The notes under the pieces: model-generated | What the model was told of the DNA's origin: nothing | The model's input: only the letters and a program-made list of their open reading frames with translations | Database searches by the model: none | Program-made: the position numbers and the translations under genes | Assembly: GCF_014649395.1 (NCBI RefSeq) | Contig: NZ_BMSY01000015.1 | Location: 1-64,000 of the forward strand | Length of the DNA: 64,000 nt | Source of the DNA: Streptomyces aureoverticillatus | GTDB lineage: Bacteria > Actinomycetota > Actinomycetes > Streptomycetales > Streptomycetaceae | Direction of reading: 5' to 3' | Shown here: positions 23,785 through 32,933 of the stretch, piece by piece | Position numbering within the stretch: the first letter of the stretch is position 1 | Layout of the letters: the number at the start of each line of letters is the position of its first letter

Positions 23785-24864
23785 TCAGCGACCGGTCTTC
23801 GGGGCCTTCCAGCGGGCGATGCCGCGGGCCACGAGGTTGAGGATCATGATGAACCCGATGAGGGCCAGGGCCGCCGCCCAGGCGCGGTCGTAACCGGCCT
23901 GGTTGCCCGACTGGTACTGCTGGTAGATGTACAGCGGCAGCGAGCCCTGGGCCCCGTCGAACGGGTTCGTGTTGATGAGGGGCGTCGTCCAGACCAGGAG
24001 CAGGACGGGCGCCGTCTCACCGGCGATACGGGCGATGGCCAGCATGACGCCGGTCGTGATGCCGCCGATCGCGGTGGGCAGGACCACCTTGAGGATGGTG
24101 CGCCACTTCGGCACGCCGAGCGCGAGCGATGCCTCGCGCAGCTCGTTCGGGACGAGCTTCAGCATCTCCTCGGTGGAGCGCACGACCACCGGCATCATCA
24201 GGATCGACAGCGCCATGGCGCCGGCCCAGCCGGAGAAGTCGAAGCCCAGGATCAGGATCCAGAAGCTGAGGACGAACAGACCCGCGACGATCGACGGGAT
24301 GCCCGTCATCACGTCGACGAAGAACGTGACCGCCTTGGCGAGCTTGCCGCGCCCGTACTCGACGAGGTAGATCGCGGTGAGCAGGCCGATCGGCACGGCG
24401 ATAAGGCAGGCGAGGCCGACCTGCTGCAGGGTGCCGATGATGGCGTGGTAGATGCCGCCGCCGGCCTCGTCGTCCGCGACGACGCCCATGGAGTGGGTCA
24501 GGAAGTAGCCGTCGAAGACCTTCGAGCCGCGCTCGACCGTCTCCCAGATCAGGGAGGCCAGCGGGACGACGGCGAGCAGGAACATCACCCACACCACCGA
24601 GGTGGCGAGGCGGTCCTTGGCCTGGCGGCCGCCCTCGACCGTCGCCGAGAGGATGTAGGAGACGCCGACGAACAGGAGCGCCGCGATCAGGCCCCACTGC
24701 AGGCGCGAGTCCAGGCCCGCGGCCAGGCCGATGCCGCAGCCCACGGCGAGCGAGCCGAGCGCGATGACGTACGGCGACCAGCGGGGCAGGCGGGCGGCCC
24801 TGAGGTCCGAGGGGGCGGGCTTGCCGCCGGGGGTACCGGTCGGCTTCGTGGTGGTGATGCTCAT
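23785..24864 (-). CDS. pstA: Phosphate ABC transporter permease PstA
   Basis: This is a 359-residue permease. Two N-terminal helices and a third near 115 precede the five-helix BPD_transp_1 core (about 165-350). The cytoplasmic EAA loop reads ELREASLALGVPKWRTILKV. A PstA-specific stretch near the end is IYQQYQSGNQAGYDRAW. The ATG at 24864 overlaps the pstC stop (ATGA). With PstC it forms the membrane channel. The N-terminus is longer than in E. coli PstA, as usual in actinobacteria. Confidence 0.95.
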   Translation of the reverse strand: MSITTTKPTGTPGGKPAPSDLRAARLPRWSPYVIALGSLAVGCGIGLAAGLDSRLQWGLIAALLFVGVSYILSATVEGGRQAKDRLATSVVWVMFLLAVVPLASLIWETVERGSKVFDGYFLTHSMGVVADDEAGGGIYHAIIGTLQQVGLACLIAVPIGLLTAIYLVEYGRGKLAKAVTFFVDVMTGIPSIVAGLFVLSFWILILGFDFSGWAGAMALSILMMPVVVRSTEEMLKLVPNELREASLALGVPKWRTILKVVLPTAIGGITTGVMLAIARIAGETAPVLLLVWTTPLINTNPFDGAQGSLPLYIYQQYQSGNQAGYDRAWAAALALIGFIMILNLVARGIARWKAPKTGR

Positions 24865-25886
24865 GCGTTGGCCCCCGAGTACTCCTTGCGGCGCGCGATG
24901 ATCAGGCGGGCCGCGCCGTTGACCAGCAGCGTGATGATGAAGAGCACCAGGCCGGAGGCGATGAGCGCGTCCCGGCCGTACTCGTCGGCCTCGCTGAACT
25001 TGCTGGCGATGTTCTGCGCGAAGGTGCCGCCGCCGTAGTCGAGCACGGACGCGTTGATGACGAAGCTCGGGGAGAGCACGGTGGCGACGGCGATCGTCTC
25101 GCCGAGCGCGCGGCCGAGGCCCAGCATCGAGGCGGAGATGATGCCGGAGCGGCCGAAGGGGAGCACCGCCATGCGGATGACTTCCCAGCGCGTGGCGCCG
25201 AGCGCGAGCGCGGCCTCTTCGTTGAACTTCGGGACCTGGAGGAAGACCTCGCGGCTCACGTTGGTGATGATCGGCAGGATCATGATCGCGAGCAGGATGC
25301 CGACGGTCATCAGGGAGCGCGGGGCGCCGCCCTGGTACTCGAAGATTCCGGTCCAGCCGAAGTAGTCGTCGAGCCAGCTGTACAGGCCGGTCAGGTTGGG
25401 GGCGACCACGATGGCGCCCCACAGGCCGTACACGATCGAGGGCACGGCGGCCAGCAGGTCGATCACGTACGCGATGGGGGCGGCGAGCTGGCGGGGCGCG
25501 TAGTGCGAGATGAACAGCGCGATGCCGACGGCCACGGGCACGGCGATCACGAGCGCGATGATCGAGCTCACGATGGTGCCGAAGACCAGGACGGCGATGC
25601 CGAAGACGGGCTTGCCGTCCGACGAGATGCCGGCGGGGTCCCACTCGAAGGTGGTGAAGAAGTTGCCGGTGTTGTCCGCGAGGGCGACGGACGTGCGGTA
25701 GGCCAGGAAGGCCGCGACGGCGGCCATGATCGCCAGGAGCGCGATGCCGGAACCGCGGGAGAGGCCGAGGAAGATCCGGTCACCCGGGCGGGTGGCGCCG
25801 CGGGCGGCGCGCTTCTGCTCGGCGGGGGTGGGCCGGTCGTCCTGGACGGGGGCGGGCGTGGGCGGTGTGTCGGTAGGTATATCCAT
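24861..25886 (-). CDS. pstC: Phosphate ABC transporter permease PstC
   Basis: This is a 341-residue permease with a Pro-rich cytoplasmic N-terminus (about 1-40) and six membrane helices. The EAA loop is FNEEAALALGATRWEVIRM, and AVPSIVYGLWG and GRALGETIAV are typical of PstC. It follows pstS by 104 bp and overlaps pstA. It is part of the PhoR-PhoP controlled pstSCAB operon. Confidence 0.96.
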   Translation of the reverse strand: MDIPTDTPPTPAPVQDDRPTPAEQKRAARGATRPGDRIFLGLSRGSGIALLAIMAAVAAFLAYRTSVALADNTGNFFTTFEWDPAGISSDGKPVFGIAVLVFGTIVSSIIALVIAVPVAVGIALFISHYAPRQLAAPIAYVIDLLAAVPSIVYGLWGAIVVAPNLTGLYSWLDDYFGWTGIFEYQGGAPRSLMTVGILLAIMILPIITNVSREVFLQVPKFNEEAALALGATRWEVIRMAVLPFGRSGIISASMLGLGRALGETIAVATVLSPSFVINASVLDYGGGTFAQNIASKFSEADEYGRDALIASGLVLFIITLLVNGAARLIIARRKEYSGANA

Positions 25887-25990
25887 GGGGTTCTCCGGTC
25901 TGCGGAGCCGCCTGCCCGAGGGGGCGGTGGCTCCTGGCGGCGGTGCACCGGACGGCGCGGCCCGCCGGAGTGGCGGGCCGCGCGCTTAGG

Positions 25991-27115
25991 TCAGCTCAGG
26001 GCCTTGATGGTGTCGCGGACCTTGGTGTTGATCTCGGCGGGGATGGGGGCGTAGCCCTCGTCCTTCAGGAGGGCCTGGCCGTCCTGGCCGGCGATGTAGG
26101 TCAGGAAGGACTTGGTGGCGGCCAGGGTGTCGGCCTTGTTGCCCTTCTCGCAGACGATCTCGTACGTCACCAGGGTGATCGGGTACGCGCCCTCGGCGGT
26201 GGGCTTGTAGTTCAGCTCCAGGGCGAGGTCCTTGCCCTCGCCGACCGTCTTGGACTCGGCGATCGCCTTGGAGGCGTTGTCGACCGTGGCCTTGACCGGC
26301 TCCTTGGCGCCCGTCTTCAGGTCGACGGTCTTGATGCCTTCCTTGGCGTACGACAGCTCCATGTAGGAGATGGCGCCGGCCGTCTGCTTCACCTGCTGGG
26401 CGACACCGGAGGAGCCCTGCGCGGACTGGCCGCCCTTGGCCTCCCAGCTCTTGCCGGGCTCGTGCGGCCAGGCGTCCGGGGCGGCGCCCTTCAGGTACTT
26501 GGTGAAGTTGTCCGTGGTGCCGGACTCGTCCGAGCGGTGGAAGGCCTGGATCTTGGTGCCGGGGAGCTTGGCGTCCGGGTTGAGCTTCTCGATCGCCTTG
26601 TCGTCCCAGGTCTTGATCTTGTTGTTGAAGATGTCGGCGAGGGTCTTGGCGTCCAGGACCAGGCTGTCGACGCCCGGGACGTTGTAACCGACGGCGATGG
26701 GGCCGCCGACCATCGGCAGGTCGATGGCCTGGCTGGACTTGCAGACCTTCTTCGACTTCTCGATCTCCTCCGGCTTGAGGGCCGAGTCGGAGCCGGCGAA
26801 GGCGGTCTGGCCCTGGAGGAACGCGGTGATGCCGGCGCCGGAGCCGTCCGGCTTGTAGTTCAGCTGCACGTCCTTGCAGGCGGACCGGTACTGGGCGACC
26901 CAGGCGTCGATGGCGTTCTTCTGCGCCGACGAGCCGGAGGCCATGAGCTGGCCCTTGGCGCCGTTGCAGTCGATGTTGCTGGCGGCGTTGGACTTCTTGC
27001 CGCCGTCGCCGTTGTCGCCCGTGTCATCCGAGCCGCACGCCGTGAGGGCCAGGGCGCCGGAGACGGCGAGAGCACCGAGGGTGAGGGCCCGCCGGTTCTT
27101 GCGCTGAAGCTTCAC
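25991..27115 (-). CDS. pstS: Phosphate-binding lipoprotein PstS
   Basis: This is a 374-residue exported lipoprotein. The GTG at 27115 (KLQRKNRRALT) has GGAAGGA about ten bases upstream; the longer frame covers the leader. The lipobox is LTAC near residue 23. The mature protein has the phosphate-site signatures ASGSSAQKNAIDAW, FAGSDSAL and HRSDESGTTDNFT. It captures phosphate outside the membrane for PstC/PstA. The mRNA leader is about 130 bases, downstream of a four-unit PHO box, so it is strongly induced under phosphate limitation. Confidence 0.96.
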   Translation of the reverse strand: MKLQRKNRRALTLGALAVSGALALTACGSDDTGDNGDGGKKSNAASNIDCNGAKGQLMASGSSAQKNAIDAWVAQYRSACKDVQLNYKPDGSGAGITAFLQGQTAFAGSDSALKPEEIEKSKKVCKSSQAIDLPMVGGPIAVGYNVPGVDSLVLDAKTLADIFNNKIKTWDDKAIEKLNPDAKLPGTKIQAFHRSDESGTTDNFTKYLKGAAPDAWPHEPGKSWEAKGGQSAQGSSGVAQQVKQTAGAISYMELSYAKEGIKTVDLKTGAKEPVKATVDNASKAIAESKTVGEGKDLALELNYKPTAEGAYPITLVTYEIVCEKGNKADTLAATKSFLTYIAGQDGQALLKDEGYAPIPAEINTKVRDTIKALS

Positions 27116-27261
27116 TTTCGGGAGTTCCTTCCGGGAGCCGCCGGACTGGGGCGGCGTGCGAAGTTGTTCGATTGGCCGTAGGTGGCCAGTGGGCCGATCG
27201 CGCGTTGCGGGGGCGGTCCGGTCGATCGCCGCACGCATCACGTAGGGCCGAAATTAGGCAG

Positions 27262-27305
27262 AACAGGTGAAGCGGCCGATGGCCGTAAATGAACGCGCGG
27301 TGAAC
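27262..27305 (-). promoter_or_regulatory. PHO box (PhoP operator) of pstS
   Basis: On the minus strand four consecutive 11-bp direct repeat units read GTTCACCGCGC, GTTCATTTACG, GCCATCGGCCG and CTTCACCTGTT, the architecture of Streptomyces PhoP operators (consensus GTTCACC). A -10-like TAATTT (27251-27256) lies at the right distance downstream, so PhoP would replace the -35 contact. Confidence 0.9.
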
Positions 27306-27474
27306 CTACGCGGACTTTGTGGTTAGGTCACGGTCGGATTACGTCGAGCACGGACGCAAAGGGCCAAGTCGGCCCCTGGCGGGGCTGCCCCGGGACGGGC
27401 CGCGGTGGCTCGATGTATTCGGTCGTGTTCCCTCAGTCTCCGGCGCCTGCGGGGTCCGGGCACGTCCGTTTCCG
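27306..27474. other. Gap between the pstS PHO box and the Nudix gene
   Basis: I see no gene. A short hairpin GGGCCAAGTCGGCCC (27360-27374) and GC-rich imperfect repeats may end the Nudix-CHAD-ppk operon. Confidence 0.4.
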
Positions 27475-27966
27475 TCAGGTCTCGTCGGCCGGGTGGAGGG
27501 TGCCGAGGAGGGCGTCGAGGAGTTCGCGGTCGCGAGGCTGGGTGAGGCGGGCGCGGGCCTCGGGCGGGGGAAGCCAGCGGACGCGGTCGACCTCGCGGGT
27601 CGGTGTGAAGTGGCCGTGGGTGGCCTCGGCCGCCCAGTACTGGACCTCTTTGGGGCGGCCGCCCGCCTGGTAGCGGGCCGTGGGCAGGCGCGGGCCCGGC
27701 ACGCAGTGGTGGCCGGTTTCCTCCGCGACCTCGCGCACGGCGGCGGTCAGCGAGTCCTCGCCGGGCTTCAGCTTGCCCTTCGGATGCGACCAGTCGTCCC
27801 ACTTGGGCCGGTGGACCAGGCAGACCTCGAGGCAGCCCGTGCTCGGCGAGCGGCGCCACAGGACGCAGCCCGCGGCGCGGACCAGGTCCGGGTCGGCGTT
27901 CGGCGCGCGGCCGCCGCCGTGTCCGTCGCCGCGGTGTCCGCCGCGTCCTGCGCCCGACCGGCTCAT
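27475..27966 (-). CDS. Nudix hydrolase (MutT1-like core)
   Basis: This is a 163-residue protein. A Gly/His/Arg-rich head (1-28) precedes a Nudix domain with the complete box GKLKPGEDSLTAAVREVAEE followed by TG. It lacks the C-terminal histidine-phosphatase domain of mycobacterial MutT1, although the link with ppk is the same. Its ATG overlaps the CHAD stop. Likely substrates are oxidised nucleotides or diadenosine/inositol polyphosphates; the context points to phosphate metabolism. Confidence 0.88.
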   Translation of the reverse strand: MSRSGAGRGGHRGDGHGGGRAPNADPDLVRAAGCVLWRRSPSTGCLEVCLVHRPKWDDWSHPKGKLKPGEDSLTAAVREVAEETGHHCVPGPRLPTARYQAGGRPKEVQYWAAEATHGHFTPTREVDRVRWLPPPEARARLTQPRDRELLDALLGTLHPADET

Positions 27967-29288
27967 GGCGTCGTGACCGCCTCCCGCAGCCAGGCCCGCT
28001 GGAAGGCGAAACGTGCCGCCTCGACCTCGTGGCGCTGGTCGGCGTGGAGCACGCCGAGGGCGTACGCGGTGGCCGGGGCGATGCGCGGGGTGCGGGCCGC
28101 GGACGCCGCCGCGGCGGCGGCGTCGGCCGCCTCCCGGTGCAGGTCCAGGGCCTGGACCGCCTGGATGAGGTGGGGGTCCAGGGGGATGTCGCCGAGCAGC
28201 ACCTCCTGGGCGTAGCGGTGCAGGCGCAGCAGCGAGCGGACCTGCAGCCAGGGGGCGTCCTGGGCCTCCGGGGCCGTGTCCGCCGCCAGGCCGTGGACCA
28301 GGGCCTCCGCGTTGTACGGGTGGCCCGCCCGGACCAGGGGGAGGGCGGCGATGGCGTCCGCGAGCTGCGCCTCGGCCGCCGCGGCCAGCGGCTTCAGGTC
28401 CGCCTCCGCGGCGGGCCGCAGCGGGACCTCGCTGGCCAGCACGGCGACGTTGTCCGCCACCGCGTGGAAGCGGGAGGAGCCGAAGGCCTGGAGCGCGGCG
28501 GAGTGGGCCCGGGTGCGGGCCAGCGTGAGCTGGCGCTCCAGCAGCGCGGCGGCCTTGGCTGCGCCTATGGCCAGGGGGCCGGTGGGTTTCTTGGGCGCCT
28601 GGGCCTGTGCCTGGGCAGGGAGGGCACCTTGGCCGAGGTCTGCCGTATCGGCACTGTGGGCCTGGGGCGCCTTGAGGGTCGGGATCCGCCCTGCGGAACG
28701 CCTGCCCACAGCGGTGGCGGGGTCGGGCGGGTTGCCCGGGCCCGTCGGGTCGGTGGGGTGGCCGCCCGCGGCCGTGGTTCCGGACTGGGGTGCCCCCGGT
28801 CCGCCCCCGGGCCACCTCTCGGTTCGGGGTGCAGGGCGGGCGGGTGGGGGATATCCGCCGCGGAGCGGCGGTGTCGAAGAGGGGGACGGCGGGGCGGACG
28901 GCCCCGGCAGCGAGGCCGAGGCGGCGGACGCCGGGGTTGCCGTCGTCGGGGGTGGGGACGACAAGCGGTGCAGGGCGCCCAACAGCCGTTCAAGCCGCGC
29001 GGCGTACGCGTGCTCGCGCGCCAACGTGCCCGACAGCCACGCCAGTTCGGGGCGGAGGGACTCCGTCCAGTCGGGGTCGAGGAGGGGCCGGAAGGTGTGG
29101 AGCGTGGCGCCGATGCGGCGCGAGGCACGGCGCAGGGAGCGCGCCGCCGCCAGGGACTCCTCGGCCCCCTGCGCGTCCGTCGAGGACTCGCGGTGCAGCC
29201 GCAGCGAGCGGAGGAAGTCGGTCGCCTGGTCCTGCAGGTAGACCGACAGGACCTCGCCCGCCGTCATCTCATGGTGTTGCTGTGCCAC
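27963..29288 (-). CDS. CHAD-domain protein with Pro-rich insert
   Basis: This is a 441-residue protein. CHAD domains bind polyphosphate through conserved basic residues and His. The N-terminal half (MTAGEVLSVYL; RRASRRIGATLHTFRPLL) and C-terminal half (about 235-440) are helical, as expected. Residues about 112-232 form a Pro/Ala/Thr-rich low-complexity insert, part of which is encoded by sequence resembling an intergenic repeat element. The gene is 19 bp inside the 3' end of ppk, and coupled to the Nudix gene, so it likely works with polyphosphate. Confidence 0.88.
   Translation of the reverse strand: MAQQHHEMTAGEVLSVYLQDQATDFLRSLRLHRESSTDAQGAEESLAAARSLRRASRRIGATLHTFRPLLDPDWTESLRPELAWLSGTLAREHAYAARLERLLGALHRLSSPPPTTATPASAASASLPGPSAPPSPSSTPPLRGGYPPPARPAPRTERWPGGGPGAPQSGTTAAGGHPTDPTGPGNPPDPATAVGRRSAGRIPTLKAPQAHSADTADLGQGALPAQAQAQAPKKPTGPLAIGAAKAAALLERQLTLARTRAHSAALQAFGSSRFHAVADNVAVLASEVPLRPAAEADLKPLAAAAEAQLADAIAALPLVRAGHPYNAEALVHGLAADTAPEAQDAPWLQVRSLLRLHRYAQEVLLGDIPLDPHLIQAVQALDLHREAADAAAAAASAARTPRIAPATAYALGVLHADQRHEVEAARFAFQRAWLREAVTTP
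28687..28872. repeat. Intergenic-type repeat element inside the CHAD gene
   Basis: The left end (28687-28712) matches 18829-18854 at 25 of 26 bases and the right end (about 28835-28872) repeats the GGGCGGGTGGG...CCGCCGCGGAGCGGCGG end at 18985-19022. Lengths are similar (about 186 and 196 bp). The middle parts have diverged. It encodes the low-complexity insert of the CHAD protein. Confidence 0.65.
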
Positions 29289-31551
29289 GCCGGCGCCTCC
29301 GGGCGTCTATGAGCATCTCCTGTACGTTCCGCAGGGGCTGGCCGTCCGGGTCCGTGGCGTGCCGCGTCCAGTTGCCGTCCGCCCCCAGGTGCCACGAGGC
29401 CGTGGTGTCCGACATGCCGGTCTCCAGGAGCCGGTTCAGGGTCGCCCGGTGCGCCGGGGCCATCACCCTGACCAGAGCCTCGATACGGCGGTCGAGATTG
29501 CGGTGCATCATGTCGGCGCTGCCGATCCACACCTCGGGCTCGCCCCCGTTGCCGAAGGCGAAGACCCGGGAGTGCTCCAGGAAACGCCCCAGCACGGAAC
29601 GCACGCGTATGTTCTCCGACAGACCCGCGACGCCCGGCCGCACCGCGCAGATCCCGCGCACCCACACGTCCACCGTCACGCCGGCCTGCGAGGCGCGGTA
29701 CAGCGCGTCGATGACGGCCTCGTCCACGATCGAGTTGACCTTGATGCGGACGTAGGCGGGGCGGCCCGCGCGGTGGTGCTGTATCTCCCGGTTGATGCGG
29801 GTGATCAGGCCGTCGCGCAGGGACTTGGGGGCCACGAGCAGGCGCCGGTAGGTCTCGCGGCGCGAGTAGCCCGAAAGCCGGTTGAAGAGGTCGGAGAGGT
29901 CCGCGCCGACTTCCTGGTTGGCGGTGAGCAGCCCCAGGTCCTCGTACAGCCGGGCCGTCTTGGGGTGGTAGTTGCCGGTGCCCACGTGCGAGTACCGGAC
30001 GAGGTTGTCGCCCTCCTGGCGGACCACGAGCGACAGCTTGCAGTGCGTCTTCAGGCCGACCAGGCCGTACACGACATGGCAGCCGGCCTCCTCCAGCTTG
30101 CGCGCCCACTTGATGTTGGCCTGCTCGTCGAAGCGGGCCTTCAGCTCGACCAGGACGAGCACCTGCTTGCCGGACTCGGCGGCGTCGATCAGCGCGTCCA
30201 CTATCGGGGAGTCGCCCGACGTGCGGTACAGCGTCTGCTTGATGGCGAGGACGTTCTCGTCGGCGGCGGCCTGCTCCAGGAAGGCCTGCACGGACGTGGA
30301 GAACGAGTCGTACGGGTGGTGCAGGAGCACGTCGTGGTCGCCGCGCAGCGCCGCGAAGATGTCGGGCGCCTGCGCCGACTCGACCTCGGCGAGGTCGCGG
30401 TGGGTGCCCGCCACGAACTTCGGGTACTTCAGCTCGGGCCGGTCGAGGCCCGCGATGGCGAAGAGCCCGGTGAGGTCGAGCGGACCCGGCAGCGGATGCA
30501 CCTCCGACTCGCCGATCTTCAGCTCCCGCATCAGCAGGTTGAGGATCTTCCGGTCGATGGACTCCTCGACCTCCAGCCGCACCGGCGGCCCGAAGCGGCG
30601 CCGCATCAGCTCCTTCTCCAGGGCCTTGAGGAGGTTCTCGGCGTCGTCCTCCTCGACCTCCAGGTCCTCGTTCCTGGTGAGCCGGAACATGTGGTGCTGC
30701 TTGATGTTCATGCCCGGGAACAGTTCCTGGAGGTGCTTGGGCGCGGCGATGACGTCCTCGATGGGGACGTACCGCTGCGGGGAGGCCTCCAGGAAGCGGG
30801 AGAGCAGCGGCGGCACCTTGACGCGCGCGAAGTGCTCGTGGCCGGTGACCGGGTTCTCGATCACCACGGCGAGGTTCAGGGACAGGCCCGAGATGTACGG
30901 GAAGGGGTGCGCGGGGTCGACGGCCAGCGGGGTGAGGACCGGGAAGATCCGGTGCATGAAGAGGGCGTAGAGCCGGGACTGCTCCTTGTCGGTGAGCTCG
31001 TGCCAGCGCACCACGTGGATGCCCTCGTCGGCCAGCGCCGGGGCGACCTCTTCCTGGTAGCAGGCGGCGTGCCGGGCCATGAGCTCGCGCGAGCGGTTCC
31101 AGATCAGCTCCAGGACCTCGCGGGGCTGGAGCCCCGAGGCCGATCGGGTGGCGACGCCGGTCGCGATGCGGCGCTTCAGTCCGGCCACCCGGACCATGAA
31201 GAACTCGTCCAGGTTCGAGGCGAAGATCGCCAGGAAGTTCGCCCGCTCCAGGAGCGGGGTGCTCGGGTCCTCGGCGAGCTCCAGGACGCGTTCGTTGAAG
31301 GCGAGCCAGCTGCGCTCCCGGTCCAGGAAGCGGCCCTGCGGCAGCTCGGCGCCGCCGTACCCCGCCTGGGCCTCCTCGTCGTATCCGTCCAGGTCGGCGT
31401 CGATGTCCGGGTCCAGGTCGGAGACGGTGGCCGCGATGGTGTGCGGCCGGTGCGCCGCGAGGGTGCCGACGGACGGCTGCGCGTGCCGCACCCCGGCGGT
31501 GGCGCGGTCGTCGGTGTGCTTGGTTTCGGACTGCGCGGTGGGCTCGCTCAT
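29269..31551 (-). CDS. ppk: Polyphosphate kinase
   Basis: This is a 760-residue PPK1 that reversibly builds polyphosphate from ATP. The N-terminal domain contains FLDRERSWLAFNERVLELA. The two active-site histidines, 19 apart as in E. coli (H435/H454), are H503 (GLKTHCKLSLV) and H522 (RYSHVGTGNYHPKT). SADMMHRNLDRRIE lies in the last domain. I chose the ATG at 31551 because GGAAGA stands eight bases upstream; an ATG 40 codons earlier lacks a ribosome site. It overlaps the CHAD gene. It probably responds to phosphate and energy status, but I found no clear PHO box. Confidence 0.95.
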   Translation of the reverse strand: MSEPTAQSETKHTDDRATAGVRHAQPSVGTLAAHRPHTIAATVSDLDPDIDADLDGYDEEAQAGYGGAELPQGRFLDRERSWLAFNERVLELAEDPSTPLLERANFLAIFASNLDEFFMVRVAGLKRRIATGVATRSASGLQPREVLELIWNRSRELMARHAACYQEEVAPALADEGIHVVRWHELTDKEQSRLYALFMHRIFPVLTPLAVDPAHPFPYISGLSLNLAVVIENPVTGHEHFARVKVPPLLSRFLEASPQRYVPIEDVIAAPKHLQELFPGMNIKQHHMFRLTRNEDLEVEEDDAENLLKALEKELMRRRFGPPVRLEVEESIDRKILNLLMRELKIGESEVHPLPGPLDLTGLFAIAGLDRPELKYPKFVAGTHRDLAEVESAQAPDIFAALRGDHDVLLHHPYDSFSTSVQAFLEQAAADENVLAIKQTLYRTSGDSPIVDALIDAAESGKQVLVLVELKARFDEQANIKWARKLEEAGCHVVYGLVGLKTHCKLSLVVRQEGDNLVRYSHVGTGNYHPKTARLYEDLGLLTANQEVGADLSDLFNRLSGYSRRETYRRLLVAPKSLRDGLITRINREIQHHRAGRPAYVRIKVNSIVDEAVIDALYRASQAGVTVDVWVRGICAVRPGVAGLSENIRVRSVLGRFLEHSRVFAFGNGGEPEVWIGSADMMHRNLDRRIEALVRVMAPAHRATLNRLLETGMSDTTASWHLGADGNWTRHATDPDGQPLRNVQEMLIDARRRRRGTATP

Positions 31552-31781
31552 GGACCCATTCTTCCGCGCCCCACCCCATCCGGGCGCGCCGGAGACCTCG
31601 GGCGCGAGACGGACCTGGCCGTTCGGGCGCGCTCCGTCCGGCGCGGGCTCGGGCACGGTGGGGGGCTGCATTGCCTGAGCTTCGCAAGGCTGTCTGAATC
31701 AATGGTTACGCCGACATGACGCCTGGGGGGTGGCGTGGAAACCCCCAGACGTCTACAGATCGCGCGTCTCAGGCGGTGCGG

Positions 31782-32723
31782 CTATGACTCCGTGCGGTAC
31801 ATCAGGTCCGTCTCGTGCGTCACGAACCCGAGCCGCTCGTACACGCTCACCGCCGCCTTGTTGTCCGCGTCGACGTACAGCATCGCCGTCGGCAGCCCGG
31901 CCGCCGCGAGGTGCCGCAGGCCGATCGTCGTGAGCGCCTTGCCGAGCCCGCCGCCCTGCGTGCCCGGCCGCACCCCGAGCACGTACACCTCGCCGAGTTG
32001 CTCCGCCGCGTGCACCTTCGTCCAGTGGAAGCCGACGAGTTCGGCGTCGCCGTCCTCCGTCACGCGCTCGGCGAGGAAGAATCCGGCCGGGTCGAACCAC
32101 GGCTCCGCCTTGCGGTCGTCGAGGTCGCGCTGGGTCAGCGAGCCCTGCTCGGGGTGGTGGGCGAACGCCTCGGCGTTCACCGCGAGCCACGCCGCGTCGT
32201 CCTCGCCGGGCACGAAGGTACGTACGCGGACACCTTCCGGCAGCACCGGCTCGGGCAGGTCCAGGTCCGCCAACGGGCGCCGCATCTGGCGCAGTTCCCG
32301 GAACAGGGTCAGGCCGAGCACCTGGGCGAGGTGGCGTGCCGCGGAGTGGCCGCCGTGCGCCCACACGCGAAGGCGCCGCCCGGACTCGCCGAGCAGCGCG
32401 GTGCCGAGCGCGCGGCCGTGCCCGTGGCCGCGGTGCGCGGGGTGCACGACCAGCTCGGCGGCCGGGGCCTCGATGGGGTCGGTGTCCTCCAGCTGCGCGT
32501 ATCCGACGAGTTCGGGGCCGACGGTGAGGAGCAGGTGCCGTACGCCTGCTCGCGGGCCGCCCCTCAACTGCAGCCGCCCCTGCTCGGACACGGCCTGCTG
32601 GCCGTCGGCGCGGGTCGCGTCCGCGAGCAGAGCGAGGACGGCGTCGGCCTGCTCGGCCGTGAGCTCGGCGTACGTGTCGATCTGGCGGAGTGCGGGGGCC
32701 GCGGCGGGCTGCTCGTCAGTCAT
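31782..32723 (-). CDS. mshD: Mycothiol synthase MshD
   Basis: This is a 313-residue protein made of two GNAT domains: an N-terminal one (about 15-150; VHPAHRGHGHGRALG) and a catalytic C-terminal one (about 165-313; VLGVRPGTQGGGLGKAL). It acetylates Cys-GlcN-inositol, the last step of mycothiol synthesis, the main thiol of actinobacteria. YVDADNKAAVSVYERLGF closes the fold. The ATG at 32723 is chosen; sequence further upstream belongs to a repeat. It is monocistronic and divergent from the 5'-nucleotidase gene. Confidence 0.94.
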   Translation of the reverse strand: MTDEQPAAAPALRQIDTYAELTAEQADAVLALLADATRADGQQAVSEQGRLQLRGGPRAGVRHLLLTVGPELVGYAQLEDTDPIEAPAAELVVHPAHRGHGHGRALGTALLGESGRRLRVWAHGGHSAARHLAQVLGLTLFRELRQMRRPLADLDLPEPVLPEGVRVRTFVPGEDDAAWLAVNAEAFAHHPEQGSLTQRDLDDRKAEPWFDPAGFFLAERVTEDGDAELVGFHWTKVHAAEQLGEVYVLGVRPGTQGGGLGKALTTIGLRHLAAAGLPTAMLYVDADNKAAVSVYERLGFVTHETDLMYRTES

Positions 32724-32770
32724 GGGTCGAGCGTACGACTTCTGGCGGGGGCGCCTTGGGTTGGCGTCAT

Positions 32771-32808
32771 CGCCGCTCCGCGGCTCGTCCTCAATCGCCG
32801 GACGGGCT
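32771..32808. repeat. Dispersed intergenic repeat, copy A
   Basis: This 38-bp block differs from copy B (40198-40235) at one base and shares TCGTCCTCAATCGCCGGACG and flanks with copy C (53423-53460). It begins with a GCCGC/GCGGC hairpin. It lies between divergent mshD and the 5'-nucleotidase gene. Confidence 0.85.
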
Positions 32809-32933
32809 CTATTTTTGCTCCCCTTGCCCAATGGCAATAAGGCTGTAACCAGCAACCCTCTGTTGCGCTACGCGCGTTGACCTTAGGCTGCCCGACGGCC
32901 CAAGTCGTCCCGCAAAGCCCCCGGGGGGAACCC

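Noticed and set aside
22831..25038. Long plus-strand frame antisense to pstB and pstA
   Set aside because: It crosses two certain genes and the intergenic repeats; no protein family is visible.
29359..31719. Long plus-strand frame antisense to ppk
   Set aside because: ppk is certain on the other strand; the antisense product is Val/Arg/His-rich low-complexity.
31552..31781. PHO box upstream of ppk
   Set aside because: GTAACCATTGA and TTCAGACAGCC faintly recall PHO units, but no two adjacent good 11-bp repeats occur.
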